Counted from the stretch's first letter, positions 45,085-53,606 are shown. The stretch is 64,000 bases of DNA from Chlamydiae bacterium Ga0074140 (GCA_001464115.1 LNES01000006.1:513747-577746); one strand, 5' to 3'. The notes: generated by a model from the letters alone, not told the origin. Program-made: numbers and translations.

Positions 45085-46132
45085 CTGTTAAACTTTGTAA
45101 GATTTGTCTATGTCCGGAGGAGAAGGGAAGGGAGGCGATCTCTTCTTTGGTCTTCCATTCATAATCTGCCACCTCTACTGACTCTTCTGCCCTCCAAATC
45201 GAAGGGAAGAGGGTAGCATGATACCGGGTAAATGTATGGTCTACTGGACCCAGCGAAGAGGAGAAGTTCGACGACACCTTTAGCTTATTTCGGATCATTT
45301 TTTTTATCTGAGTAAGTGCATGTTTTTGGGCAGAGATCTCAACGTAGGGAAATTCATAAAGATCCGCCATCACTTTTTTTCCTTTTACACGCCCAATAAG
45401 CAGCTTCTTTTCGTAGATAACGATCGCTACCGCCCGCTGCAGAAGTGTCGTTCGTTCCCGTTTTTTCTTCAAAGGAATTAGATGACTCTTCCGATGCAGA
45501 TGCGCGAGGCAGTTCTTATTGAGCGGGCACTCCCCACAAAGAGGCGTTTTTCGGCACACCTGGGCCCCAAGCTCGATGATTCCCTCCATGACCACCCAGG
45601 GCTCTTCTCGTGGGAGAATCTGTTCCGTTAGTTCTTGTATCTTTTTTTTAACAGAGGAGATCTCCTCCTCTATCGAAAAGTAACGAGCCATTACCCGAAG
45701 GACATTCCCATCAACAGCCGCCGCCTTCTTGTGAAACGCAAAGCTTAAAATCGCCCCCTGGGTGTAAGGGCCAATACCCTTGATCGTCGCCAGCTTTTCT
45801 GGTTCGCTCGGCAGTTCTCCTCCATAATCCTTTAACAAAGATTTCGCCGCCTCATGTAGATACCGTACGCGCGAGTAGTAGCCGAGCCCCTCCCAACTCT
45901 TGAGCAGTGCTTCCAAAGGGGCATTAGCCACAGCTTCGATTGAAGGAAATTTTTCCATCCAGCGCCGGAAATAGGGAATCACCACGGAGGCCTGTGTCTG
46001 CTGAAGCATGATCTCTGAAACCCAGACTGCATAAGGGGAGGGATTTTCTCTCCAAGGCAAAGCCCGCTTTTCCCGAACAAACCAGGCTTTTAGGGCATCT
46101 GCATCAAAAAAGGGCATCTTTTTCCGTTGCAT
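45065..46132 (-). CDS. mutY: A/G-specific adenine glycosylase MutY
   Basis: Base-excision repair enzyme removing adenine opposite 8-oxoguanine, 355 residues. The HhH-GPD domain carries the catalytic Glu (SEIMLQQTQ, E40) and Asp (AVDGNVLRVMARY, D141) and the hairpin IKGIGPYTQG. The iron-sulphur cluster cysteines are C193, C199, C202 and C208; the first spacing is five residues against the usual six. A NUDIX-like C-terminal domain (about 230-345), as is typical of MutY for 8-oxoG recognition, is present with VDHTFTRYHATLF. It is the first gene of a three-gene unit; the next ATG is six residues in and is less likely. Confidence 0.93.
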   Translation of the reverse strand: MQRKKMPFFDADALKAWFVREKRALPWRENPSPYAVWVSEIMLQQTQASVVIPYFRRWMEKFPSIEAVANAPLEALLKSWEGLGYYSRVRYLHEAAKSLLKDYGGELPSEPEKLATIKGIGPYTQGAILSFAFHKKAAAVDGNVLRVMARYFSIEEEISSVKKKIQELTEQILPREEPWVVMEGIIELGAQVCRKTPLCGECPLNKNCLAHLHRKSHLIPLKKKRERTTLLQRAVAIVIYEKKLLIGRVKGKKVMADLYEFPYVEISAQKHALTQIKKMIRNKLKVSSNFSSSLGPVDHTFTRYHATLFPSIWRAEESVEVADYEWKTKEEIASLPFSSGHRQILQSLTDAHFTH

Positions 46133-46250
46133 CCGGCAATTTTTTCCCTCGAGGATAGGGACTCCCCACCGAATAAGTCAACCCGCCAAGGAGCGGTGAA
46201 CGTTTCTTGGTGGTTGGCACGCCAAGTGCATATATCACCAGCACCCACAT

Positions 46251-46745
46251 ATGGAACGCCATTTTTTAGACATCCATGACGAGCTCAAACGCTCGATGCA
46301 GAAAGAGATCACTCTGATGAGGGATCTTCTTGCCAACCTGCATCAGGAGGAGCTCTCTTTGCTCATGCACGACCGGACCTCCTGGAGCAAGCTCATGGAG
46401 GAGCGCGCCAAAATCGTACAGAATCTCGGTCCCTGGAGATCTGCTCGAATCCTCGCTACAGAAAAGCTAGTTCAGCACATAAGCAAAGAGAAGAAAAAAG
46501 AGCTTCCTTTGGAAGAGCTTCTGCCTCTACAGCATGAGAGCAGCTGCGAGATCCTCTCTCTTCGGGATCAGCTGATGGCTCTTACCGAACGGATGAATAG
46601 CCAGAACTGCCGCAACCAAACCCTTTACAAGCAGGTCGAGAACAAGCTTGTCGATCTCCCTCTTCCTACTCATAGAGGGCCTGTCGTCGATCCAAGCCTC
46701 GTTCCTCAACCCCGTAAGAAGCGCTCTTCGGTTATTACCTTTTAA
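46251..46745 (+). CDS. Helical FlgN/chaperone-like protein (tentative)
   Basis: 164 residues, almost wholly helical and coiled-coil-like (LLANLHQEELSLLMHDRTSW, LMEERAKIVQNLG), with a basic, Pro-containing tail. The pattern of a short helix bundle with E-E-L-x-L-L and D-R-x-x-W resembles FlgN-type export chaperones, and chlamydiae keep several flagellar export homologues. I cannot confirm the relationship and the name is tentative. It precedes two glycerophosphotransferase-like genes by 26 bases on the same strand. Confidence 0.6.
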   Translation: MERHFLDIHDELKRSMQKEITLMRDLLANLHQEELSLLMHDRTSWSKLMEERAKIVQNLGPWRSARILATEKLVQHISKEKKKELPLEELLPLQHESSCEILSLRDQLMALTERMNSQNCRNQTLYKQVENKLVDLPLPTHRGPVVDPSLVPQPRKKRSSVITF

Positions 46746-46771
46746 AGGGCGTGATCTGCTAAAAAAAGAGG

Positions 46772-47998
46772 ATGTCCAGCTCTTCTCAGCGCATAGCAGG
46801 CTTTATCCATGGAGCCGCATACAACCACGTTGACCACCTAACTCCGCTCTGTGTGCTGCTCGGAATTCCTCTCATCGTAACCGAGGAGGAGATCGCCGCA
46901 TGCTGCCGAAAATATTACCCTGGCATAGAAGTGATCGTTCTCGATCATCAATCGCTTGCCTTCTCTGTTGTGCAAGCCTTCGATACGATTGTGACAACAC
47001 TTCCTCATGACCTATTTCATGAGATCTTCTTTTTTGCAGAAAAGCTCCTTGGAAAAACATTAAAGACTATCTGGTGTCCGCACGGAAACTCTGACAAAGG
47101 GCATCGCTCCTATTTCATGGAGGCCTTAAGCAAGGAGACCCATGCTTTTGTATACGGACAGAAGATGATCGATTTTTTGGTCGAGAAGGGAGTATTTGTC
47201 CAATTGCAAAATGTCATGCGGACTGGAAACTTCCGAAGGAAATTTGCCGAGCTCCATCGCGACTTTTATCAAAAGGTTGTGGAGAAAGGGGTCTTTTCGT
47301 GCCTACCCAACACAAACCGGACCATTCTCTACGCCCCTACATGGGAAGATGCGGAAGACTCCTCCTCTTTCTTTTCAATCGCCCCCGCGCTGATCGAGCA
47401 GCTACCAGAACACTTCAATCTCATTGTAAAGCCGCACCCTAACCTGCGCTGGCAGAGAGAGGGAGAGGCTCTGGAGATTTTGGCTCGATACGCAAAACCT
47501 AACCTAACTGTTCTTTGGGATTTCCCTCCCGTTTACCCACTCCTTGAACGCGTAGACATCTACATCGGAGATCTCTCATCCATTGGTTACGATTTTCTCG
47601 CCTTTAATCGGCCCATGTTCTTTTTGCGAAACCAGAATGTATACCGAAATAACTTGAAGGATCGGGAGTTTGACAAGGAGGTTCCTCAGAATTTTGATTC
47701 GGAGCGAGCAACCATTGCCAAGAGGCAAGGCGCGAGTGAGAATCAAAATTCTGAGGCAGAGCCGATGCAGCCAAAACCCGATTCTTCAGGTTATTCCGGT
47801 ATAAATCCCACACTCTTTCTCTTTCGTTGCGGATTCGAAATTCCCGAGAGCGCCTATCATCAAATCTATCCATTCATTGAGAAGAAGCTCTGCTTCGATG
47901 GGAAGTTTTCTTTCATTCGCAAAGAGACCTACGCCTATACTTTCGACCCGGAAACCTCTGTAAAACAGGTGTACAATGCAACGCGCAGCAGCCATTAG
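46772..47998 (+). CDS. CDP-glycerol glycerophosphotransferase-like protein, copy 1 (palindrome-interrupted)
   Basis: 408 residues with the Glyphos_transf (TagB/TagF) signature: ILYAPTWEDAEDSS, the donor-site NLIVKPHPNL and the terminal YIGDLSSIGYDFLAFNRPMFFL. Family members transfer glycerol-phosphate or similar units from CDP-activated donors to a polymer or glycan. The N-terminus (MSSSSQRIAGFIHGAAYNHVDHL) matches that of the next gene. After the DLSSIGYDFLAF strand, residues about 291-344 are an insert encoded by a 162-bp palindromic element (47641-47802) that the neighbouring paralogue lacks. The frame stays open and the C-terminal 70 residues follow. Whether the enzyme still works is unknown. 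It overlaps the next gene by 23 bases. Confidence 0.8.
   Translation: MSSSSQRIAGFIHGAAYNHVDHLTPLCVLLGIPLIVTEEEIAACCRKYYPGIEVIVLDHQSLAFSVVQAFDTIVTTLPHDLFHEIFFFAEKLLGKTLKTIWCPHGNSDKGHRSYFMEALSKETHAFVYGQKMIDFLVEKGVFVQLQNVMRTGNFRRKFAELHRDFYQKVVEKGVFSCLPNTNRTILYAPTWEDAEDSSSFFSIAPALIEQLPEHFNLIVKPHPNLRWQREGEALEILARYAKPNLTVLWDFPPVYPLLERVDIYIGDLSSIGYDFLAFNRPMFFLRNQNVYRNNLKDREFDKEVPQNFDSERATIAKRQGASENQNSEAEPMQPKPDSSGYSGINPTLFLFRCGFEIPESAYHQIYPFIEKKLCFDGKFSFIRKETYAYTFDPETSVKQVYNATRSSH
47641..47802. repeat. In-frame palindromic element inside a coding gene
   Basis: The left arm begins ATACCGAAATAACTTGAAGG and the right arm is its diverged reverse complement ending CCTTCAGGTTATTCCGGTAT-like at 47802. The inner part CCTCAGAATTTTGATTC (47683-47699) is mirrored exactly as GAATCAAAATTCTGAGG (47740-47756). 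The element is 162 bp, a multiple of three, with no stop codon in the host frame, adding 54 residues. The reverse strand is also open. This is the layout known from Rickettsia palindromic elements. I find no second copy in this window. Confidence 0.85.
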
Positions 47999-49013
47999 CA
48001 CCGGGCCCTACACACATCTAGACCATCTTGGAGTGGTTGCAGCTCTTCTAGATATCCCGCTTTTTGTAACTGATGAGAAGTGCGAAAGACTCGCGAAAAA
48101 ATTCTATCCTCAAACACGGGTGATTTTCAAAGAGCCAAAAGAGTTATCGCTAGACTTTTTAGCCGAGAATTTTGATCTTCTCTTTGGATGTGGGAAATAC
48201 TGGTGTCTAGAGCTTCAGCCTCTCTTTGAGCTCCTCTATCGAAAAAGGATGCGCTTTGTTCTTTGCCCCCATGGAAACTCAGATAAAGACTCTACATGCC
48301 AAACGCACCCTCAGCAGGACATCGTCTTCGTTTACGGCGAGCAGATGCAGGAGCTTATGACCCGCACCGGCGTGATGAGAAAGGTAAATGCGATTGTGAG
48401 AACAGGCAACTACCGCTACCCATTTCACAGGAAAAATCGCGCTTTCTACGATGCTCTTGCAGAAAAAGAGATCTTCCACAAATTTTCAACCCACAAGAAG
48501 ACCATTCTCTACGCCCCAACCTGGTCATCAAAAGAAAATCCCGTCCATTTTTTCGATGCGTGTGAAGCTCTAGTAAAGGAGCTCTCTCCCCAATACAACA
48601 TCCTCATCAAACCCCACCCATTTCTTGAAGAAGAGGAGATCGCCGAACTCTCCTATCTCCATGGGAAATATGAAAACAACCCCGATGTTGGATTTGCTCA
48701 TGATTTTCCGGCTATTTATCCCCTTCTTGCGCGTTGCGACGTCTACCTCGGAGATTTTTCTTCTGTTGGCTACGATTTTTTAGCCTTCGACAAGCCCCTC
48801 TACTTTACCCACAAAAAAACAGACCCTTTGATTGCACGTGCCGGAATAAGTATCGGCAACAACTTCGCCAACCTCATTCAGGAACAAGCAAAGCCGTACA
48901 ATCTAACCCGCATTCGCCAAGAAGTATACAAACACGCCTTTGGCGAAGAGCGCGATTTCCATGAGATCCAACAGGAGTTAGAACAGCTCTTTGTATTGGA
49001 AAAAAAGAGATAG
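47976..49013 (+). CDS. CDP-glycerol glycerophosphotransferase-like protein, copy 2
   Basis: 345-residue paralogue of the preceding gene with the same motifs: FVLCPHGNSDK, TILYAPTWSSKEN, YNILIKPHPF and YLGDFSSVGYDFLAFDKPLYF. The insertion seen in copy 1 is absent. It begins with MQRAAAISTGPYTHLDHL, 23 bases inside the end of copy 1, so both are one transcript. Its TAG stop lies in the first bases of repeat element C. The product probably builds or decorates a cell-surface polymer with a phosphodiester-linked unit. Both copies in tandem suggest two successive transfers, which is inference. Confidence 0.82.
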   Translation: MQRAAAISTGPYTHLDHLGVVAALLDIPLFVTDEKCERLAKKFYPQTRVIFKEPKELSLDFLAENFDLLFGCGKYWCLELQPLFELLYRKRMRFVLCPHGNSDKDSTCQTHPQQDIVFVYGEQMQELMTRTGVMRKVNAIVRTGNYRYPFHRKNRAFYDALAEKEIFHKFSTHKKTILYAPTWSSKENPVHFFDACEALVKELSPQYNILIKPHPFLEEEEIAELSYLHGKYENNPDVGFAHDFPAIYPLLARCDVYLGDFSSVGYDFLAFDKPLYFTHKKTDPLIARAGISIGNNFANLIQEQAKPYNLTRIRQEVYKHAFGEERDFHEIQQELEQLFVLEKKR

Positions 49014-49327
49014 ACAAGTCGGGGACCCTTTCTCGCGTCGTCTCGCAGAACCTGGTAAAGATTTAGGAGGCGGTGTTCAGAGATCTTCGCTTAGCTCTGC
49101 GGCATGACACGGAAGGGGCCCCGTGAGGAACGAATGGGGAGGGAGTGCTTGTCGCAGCCAATGGCTTTAAGCTGCAATGAGAAATCGAAGCACAGGAGAG
49201 CGCAGCGGGCGGGGTAGTGCTTCGCACACCCCGCCTCCGAGCACTCGATTTATCGCAGCAGATTAAAGCTCAAGGGGGGTCGCGGGGGGCACGGACACAA
49301 AGTGCCGTGTCACCCGACATGTCTATA
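49010..49327. repeat. MITE-like palindromic element, copy C (internally deleted)
   Basis: It begins with a terminal repeat ATAGACAAGTCGGGG (49010-49024), one base different from the family end, joined directly to the interior (ACCCTTTCTCGCGTCG). The left half seen in copy A is missing. The right half through ...CACCCGACATGTCTATA (49327) is complete and in the orientation of A. The first terminal repeat supplies the stop codon of the preceding gene. It fills the convergent gap 49014-49360, where I see no gene. Confidence 0.82.
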
Positions 49328-49360
49328 GAAGCCATCATAGACTTCAGGAAATCCTTATGT

Positions 49361-50533
49361 CTAATAATCGCAAGGAGGGAGGACGGTGAGGTGGGAGAGG
49401 TAGTCGAGAGATCCGGATGTTGCTTTCGCTTCGATCTCGTAGGAGCAAGCCCCCTCGCGGAGAGGAACAACTTGTGTCACAATCGCTACGCGCAGCCCCT
49501 CGGGAAACACTCCATCCATCCCCGTTGTGACAAGAAGATCTCCAGCCTTCAAGATCGACAGATTGCTCCTTTTCGTGGACACGCCGTCACCTGTGCGGAG
49601 ATCTCGTGCCTCTCCCTCCTCATCCGCAAAATCATAGTTAAAACCCTCTCCGACGAGAAGAGTTCCTCGAGAGCGAAGAAGAGATTGACTCGTCCCATGA
49701 AGGGCACCCTTCGCAAGGAAATGATCCTCTGCAGGCCCCTTCAAACGCTCTTTGAGCTTACCAAGCCAGGCGATGGAGAGCTTTGCGTCGTCGGTAGAGG
49801 TGAAGAGATCAAGTCGCGCGCCAAGCCCCAAAATCAAGCCTTCAAGATGTTCTAGGAGAAAGCGATTCTGCTCTTTTCCTCGAATCGCTCTTACCGAAGG
49901 GGTCAGCCCTGCATCCGTGATTAACCGCACCTTGCATTTTTTCTCACCCACCTCTTCCACTACCCCGACAAGAGAGGTGCCCACAACAACGGGACTATTT
50001 TTTGCCACAATTCGTTTCTTCAAAAACCGGTTGTGTCTCTCGCCCACATCCAACCAGACAAAACTACTCCAGGATGTCGGTTCACGGAAGATCACCTTAG
50101 CAGGGAGGGCGCGAAGTTGAAGATCTAGAAGTTCTCTTAGTTCAACCGCTCTTCGTTTCGTAAACTCTTTCAGATCAGCAGGCACATCTCCCGCATGAAT
50201 AGCTTTCCAGCGCTGCAGCTCATCATCAATGCGCTCCTCCTGCAAAAGCCACTGCCGTACATTCACAAGCTGCGTGCGCAGTGCCAAATTTTCCCGCTTA
50301 AGCGTTTCAACTTCCGCAAGAAGTTCGCTACTTTCCCCTTTCCCAAGGGGCGGAACGATGGTGAGAAACTGGAGAGCGGCATTCTTCAGAAAATTGAACG
50401 ATTTCCAAACAGGGGTAACAAAACCTACCGCAGCATACCGCATCTTCTCCGTCGCAGCATTTGGAAGCGAGAGAAGCAAAAAGAGATAGCCCGCAAGTAG
50501 CGCATAGGGACGATAACGTATTCTTCTTCTCAT
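49361..50533 (-). CDS. mreC: MreC-like rod-shape / cell-wall organising protein
   Basis: 390 residues from the ATG at 50533, which overlaps the stop of aspC as ATGA; a longer frame upstream lies inside aspC and is not used. A transmembrane helix near residues 10-27 is followed by a coiled-coil (about 60-110) and the MreC beta barrels, with the hallmark FVWLDVGERHNRFLKKRIVA, SPVVVGTSLVGVVEEV and KAGDLLVTTGMDGVFPEGLRVA. MreC links the cytoskeletal protein MreB to peptidoglycan synthesis and is relevant to chlamydial division. The position after tyrB/aspC mirrors CT637-CT638 in C. trachomatis, as I recall. Confidence 0.88.
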   Translation of the reverse strand: MRRRIRYRPYALLAGYLFLLLSLPNAATEKMRYAAVGFVTPVWKSFNFLKNAALQFLTIVPPLGKGESSELLAEVETLKRENLALRTQLVNVRQWLLQEERIDDELQRWKAIHAGDVPADLKEFTKRRAVELRELLDLQLRALPAKVIFREPTSWSSFVWLDVGERHNRFLKKRIVAKNSPVVVGTSLVGVVEEVGEKKCKVRLITDAGLTPSVRAIRGKEQNRFLLEHLEGLILGLGARLDLFTSTDDAKLSIAWLGKLKERLKGPAEDHFLAKGALHGTSQSLLRSRGTLLVGEGFNYDFADEEGEARDLRTGDGVSTKRSNLSILKAGDLLVTTGMDGVFPEGLRVAIVTQVVPLREGACSYEIEAKATSGSLDYLSHLTVLPPCDY

Positions 50534-51726
50534 AGAACCGAGAGTATAGCCTTCACGACGGTGTCGAGATTTTTCCAATTTAGCCCAGCGGCATTAATTC
50601 GGCCATCAGAAGTCATGTAGATCCCATGCTCTTTGATGAGTCGCTCGACCTGCAGTCCTGAGAGACCCGAAAAGGTGAACATGCCTGCGCGATCTTTTAA
50701 AAAGCTGAAATCGACTTTGGTAGATTTGGAGATCAACTGCTCGGCCAGGGCATTGCGCATTTCTATGATCCGTGCACGCATGACAGCAAGTTCCTCCTCC
50801 CACTCTTGACGTAGTTTGGAAGAGCTTAATATCGAAGCTACAATGCGTACTCCATGAAGAGGGGGATTGGAGTAGTTAGGCCGCGTTGTCATGACCAGTT
50901 TACTCGTCAAGTGCTCTGCGACTTTATGAGTCTCTCCAATAATGAACAGTGCCCCCACTCTTTCTGCGTAGAGGGAGAAGTTTTTCGAGAGAGAGTAGGC
51001 GACTAGCATCTCATGTCCCTCTTTGGCGAAGAGGCGTATCGCCTCTGCATCTTCTGCTAAACCCCGATCAAAACCCTGATAGGCGAGATCAAAAAAGGGG
51101 ATGAACTTCTTCGCTAAAAAGAGTCTCGATAACTCTTTCCATTCTGCAAGTTTGAGATCTGCTCCCGTGGGGTTATGACAGCAGGCGTGTAAAAGAACGA
51201 TGCTTTTGGGGGGAAGTTTTTCTAAAGCCCCATGCAGTTTCTCAAAATCGAGCGCGTGCTTCTCGCGATTGTAGTAAGGATAACTCTCGACTTTCAATCC
51301 CGCCTTCGGAAAGATCGCCTTATGATTTGCCCAGGTTGGATCGGAAAGATAGATCACCTCTCCAATTTTTTCATGGAAAAGAAGTTCTCCACCTGTGCGA
51401 AGAGCACTTGTGCCTCCCACTGTTTGAATCCGAGCAACGCGCTTCTGTGAACTCTTCCAAAACTCCTCCCCAAAAACTAGAACGCCAGTCTGATCTAAGA
51501 AGGTTTTATCTCCATCGAGAGGAAGGTATTCTTTGCTTTTTTCGTTCTCAAGAAGCTCCTTTTCAGCCTTCTTAACGCTCTCTAAAACAGGAGTTTGCAG
51601 CTCTTCTGTTCGATAAAGACCCACCGTCAGATTGACCTTGTTAGATCTTGTATCTTCATTAAATGTTCGCGTGAGCCCGAAGATGGGATCAGGAGAGGCT
51701 AGGGGAACATGTTCAAAAAAACCCAT
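50530..51726 (-). CDS. aspC: Aromatic/aspartate aminotransferase (class I PLP)
   Basis: 398 residues from the ATG at 51726 (MGFFEHVPLASPDPIFGL), the usual N-terminus of the family; a TTG nine codons upstream is less likely. Class I aminotransferase motifs: VNLTVGLYR, ACCHNPTGADL, FFDLAYQGFDRG and the PLP lysine K248 in YSLSKNFSLYAERVG. The enzyme moves an amino group between aspartate or an aromatic amino acid and a 2-oxo acid. In chlamydial annotation it is also called tyrB. It is the first gene of an aspC-mreC unit. Confidence 0.93.
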   Translation of the reverse strand: MGFFEHVPLASPDPIFGLTRTFNEDTRSNKVNLTVGLYRTEELQTPVLESVKKAEKELLENEKSKEYLPLDGDKTFLDQTGVLVFGEEFWKSSQKRVARIQTVGGTSALRTGGELLFHEKIGEVIYLSDPTWANHKAIFPKAGLKVESYPYYNREKHALDFEKLHGALEKLPPKSIVLLHACCHNPTGADLKLAEWKELSRLFLAKKFIPFFDLAYQGFDRGLAEDAEAIRLFAKEGHEMLVAYSLSKNFSLYAERVGALFIIGETHKVAEHLTSKLVMTTRPNYSNPPLHGVRIVASILSSSKLRQEWEEELAVMRARIIEMRNALAEQLISKSTKVDFSFLKDRAGMFTFSGLSGLQVERLIKEHGIYMTSDGRINAAGLNWKNLDTVVKAILSVL

Positions 51727-51745
51727 GCAAAACCCATTCAAAAAC

Positions 51746-51773
51746 TTGACCAAATCTCAAAAAAGTCTAAAAT
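51746..51773 (+). promoter_or_regulatory. Predicted promoter of tRNA-Ala
   Basis: TTGACC (51746-51751), a 16-base spacer and TAAAAT (51768-51773), ending 15 bases before the tRNA-Ala gene. It lies just upstream of, and divergent to, the aspC start. Sequence resemblance only. Confidence 0.5.
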
Positions 51774-51788
51774 TTCCCCTCTCATTTG

Positions 51789-51861
51789 GGGGCGTTAGCT
51801 CAGTTGGTAGAGCGCAACGATGGCATTGTTGAGGTCAGCGGTTCGATCCCGCTACGCTCCA
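51789..51861 (+). tRNA. tRNA-Ala (anticodon GGC)
   Basis: Full cloverleaf: acceptor GGGGCGT/ACGCTCC including the G3-U70 wobble that identifies alanine tRNAs, D-arm AGCTCAGTTGGTAGAGC, anticodon stem CAACG/TGTTG with loop ATGGCAT (anticodon GGC), and T-arm AGCGGTTCGATCCCGCT. The discriminator base is A and CCA is not encoded. Confidence 0.96.
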
Positions 51862-52025
51862 TCCTCTATTTCTTATACGCTATTTCTCTTCTATTTCTCC
51901 AATAATCACCTAAGCCGCTAACAATCAGCATGATGTATACTTTTATTTTATAATCTCTTTAATTTACTTAAATTAATAATAAATTTATAATTAACTTATT
52001 AAAATTTATTAATTTAGGAATTAAT

Positions 52026-53606
52026 ATGACATCTAAGAGCAATTTTTGTTTAACCAGCGGGTTAAATGGTTTCCAGGGTTTTAAAAGTATTGCGCTAACA
52101 GAATCAGAATCTCCCCTTCTTTCTTCGCGTAGCGGAACACCCTCTTCAGGGGCTTCTACACCTACGACACCTGGTCTTGAACATAAAAAAACTCAGGGCC
52201 AAGCACGCACACATTTGCAACAACGACCAGTTTCTGCGCCCACACTGCCAAAAAAAGGCACGAACAACGTGCAGCAGTTACACAGAAATAGCACACCAAC
52301 CAGCATCGGCAAGATTGCGAAAGCACAAGCCGTTCAGATCCCAGTTAAGCCAAAAAATAGCCAACAAATTGATAATGCGCTCAACGCTACAGCCAAGGAC
52401 TTAGCAAATAACGATTGGCAAGCTTGGGTTGAGTTTTGCGAAGGAGAGTTCTCTCAGTTTTCTAGTCAAAATGCGCTTAAAGCGCTTGAAGTTGTTGCGG
52501 ACCATCTTCCTCAAGAGAAGCAGGACGCTTTTTGCCAAGGAGGCGTGGGCAACCTCGTTCCCAGCCTTTGCGAGCTCATTCAAAAAGATGCCTCTCGATT
52601 GACACCTCAGCAGCTTTCCAAAACAAGCTCTGTCCTAGCAAGATTGCGCTTTAATGATATTCCGACACTCATTGTCGTTGGAAATGAGATGATCAAAAAA
52701 ATCGACAAGTCCACTTCCACAGATTTTGCGATGGTCTTACGAGGTTATGCCAAACTAGGATTCGTGCACGCTCCTCTTTTTGCAGCGCTCAAGATAAAGT
52801 ATCCAAAGAACCTACCCTACTGGCCAACGAAAGATCTCTGTCAGATCCTTTGGGCGGCTGCTGTTTGTTTAAACTGTCAAGAACTCGCTAGACAAACCCC
52901 CGTGGTGGAGGATGACCTTCTCGTTTTCCAGAATTTTTTCGAAGAAATCGAAAAACGCTGCGCAAACGGAACCTCCCTTGGTCACGTAGAGCTTTCCGAA
53001 TTGCTCGCGGCCTTTAATTACGTTGAACTCTTCCACGACAACTATTTCGACGCGGAGCTATACCCCTTCCTTTCTGAAGCCCTAAAGCAGTTCACGGAAG
53101 AGCAGACAGCACAGTCACAAAAATCTTCAAAAACCCACATGCACGTGCAAAAAATGCTCGAAAAGATGGTTGGCAGAAAACTCCAAAAGGAACAATTCAT
53201 TAATGGCTACTATGCTGACATCGTGCTTACTAACACCAATTCGGATCGACATCTGGTCGAAATTCAAGGGCCTACACACTACCTTCAGTCTGGTAGCGAT
53301 ACCGGCGACCACTTCCTTCGGAAGCGAATTTTGAATGCTCTTGGCTATAGGGTGACAGATTTGCGCGTCGTCGAATGGGGTGCGTGTATTGTGCACAATA
53401 AGGGCAAGTTCAATCATCGAGCAACTGTTCAAAAACAGCGCGCGTTTCTAAAGAAGAAGCTCGCTGAATCCATCCAAAGGGTCCCTCTCCTGCAGCAGAA
53501 AGAGGAAGGAAAGGCTGTGAAAAAAGAGGAGGGTAAAGCCACTGTTTCCAATGCCAACGGAAGCACGGTTCAGGGCCACACCACTCCTCTCCTCCAGCCG
53601 AAATAA
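52026..53606 (+). CDS. Candidate OPR-like helical-repeat protein with a C-terminal RAP domain
   Basis: 526 residues. Residues 1-110 are low-complexity Ser, Thr, Pro and Gln with no Sec signal, compatible with type III secretion. Residues about 110-350 are helical, with repeats like LTPQQLSKTSSVLARLRFND (191), STDFAMVLRGYAKLGFVHAP (231) and TKDLCQILWAAAVCLNC (268) spaced 37-38 residues apart, the period of octotricopeptide/FASTK repeats. Residues about 395-480 match a RAP domain (YADIVL..., LVEIQGPTHYL, FLRKRILNALGYRV, LRVVEW, KKKL), with D398, E412 and Q414 as a possible PD-(D/E)XK-type site. RAP proteins are mostly eukaryotic factors for organelle RNA. The tail (about 485-526) is Lys/Glu-rich. 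An AT-rich 164-base leader and AGGAA precede the ATG. This is motif recognition only. Confidence 0.75.
   Translation: MTSKSNFCLTSGLNGFQGFKSIALTESESPLLSSRSGTPSSGASTPTTPGLEHKKTQGQARTHLQQRPVSAPTLPKKGTNNVQQLHRNSTPTSIGKIAKAQAVQIPVKPKNSQQIDNALNATAKDLANNDWQAWVEFCEGEFSQFSSQNALKALEVVADHLPQEKQDAFCQGGVGNLVPSLCELIQKDASRLTPQQLSKTSSVLARLRFNDIPTLIVVGNEMIKKIDKSTSTDFAMVLRGYAKLGFVHAPLFAALKIKYPKNLPYWPTKDLCQILWAAAVCLNCQELARQTPVVEDDLLVFQNFFEEIEKRCANGTSLGHVELSELLAAFNYVELFHDNYFDAELYPFLSEALKQFTEEQTAQSQKSSKTHMHVQKMLEKMVGRKLQKEQFINGYYADIVLTNTNSDRHLVEIQGPTHYLQSGSDTGDHFLRKRILNALGYRVTDLRVVEWGACIVHNKGKFNHRATVQKQRAFLKKKLAESIQRVPLLQQKEEGKAVKKEEGKATVSNANGSTVQGHTTPLLQPK

Noticed and set aside
47641..47802. Frameshift or pseudogene in glycerophosphotransferase copy 1
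   Set aside because: The frame continues through the inserted palindrome to a normal C-terminus, so the gene is interrupted by sequence but not broken in frame.
49217..49855. 212-codon frame covering repeat C and antisense to mreC
   Set aside because: MreC on the opposite strand has clear family motifs, and this frame has no recognisable protein features.
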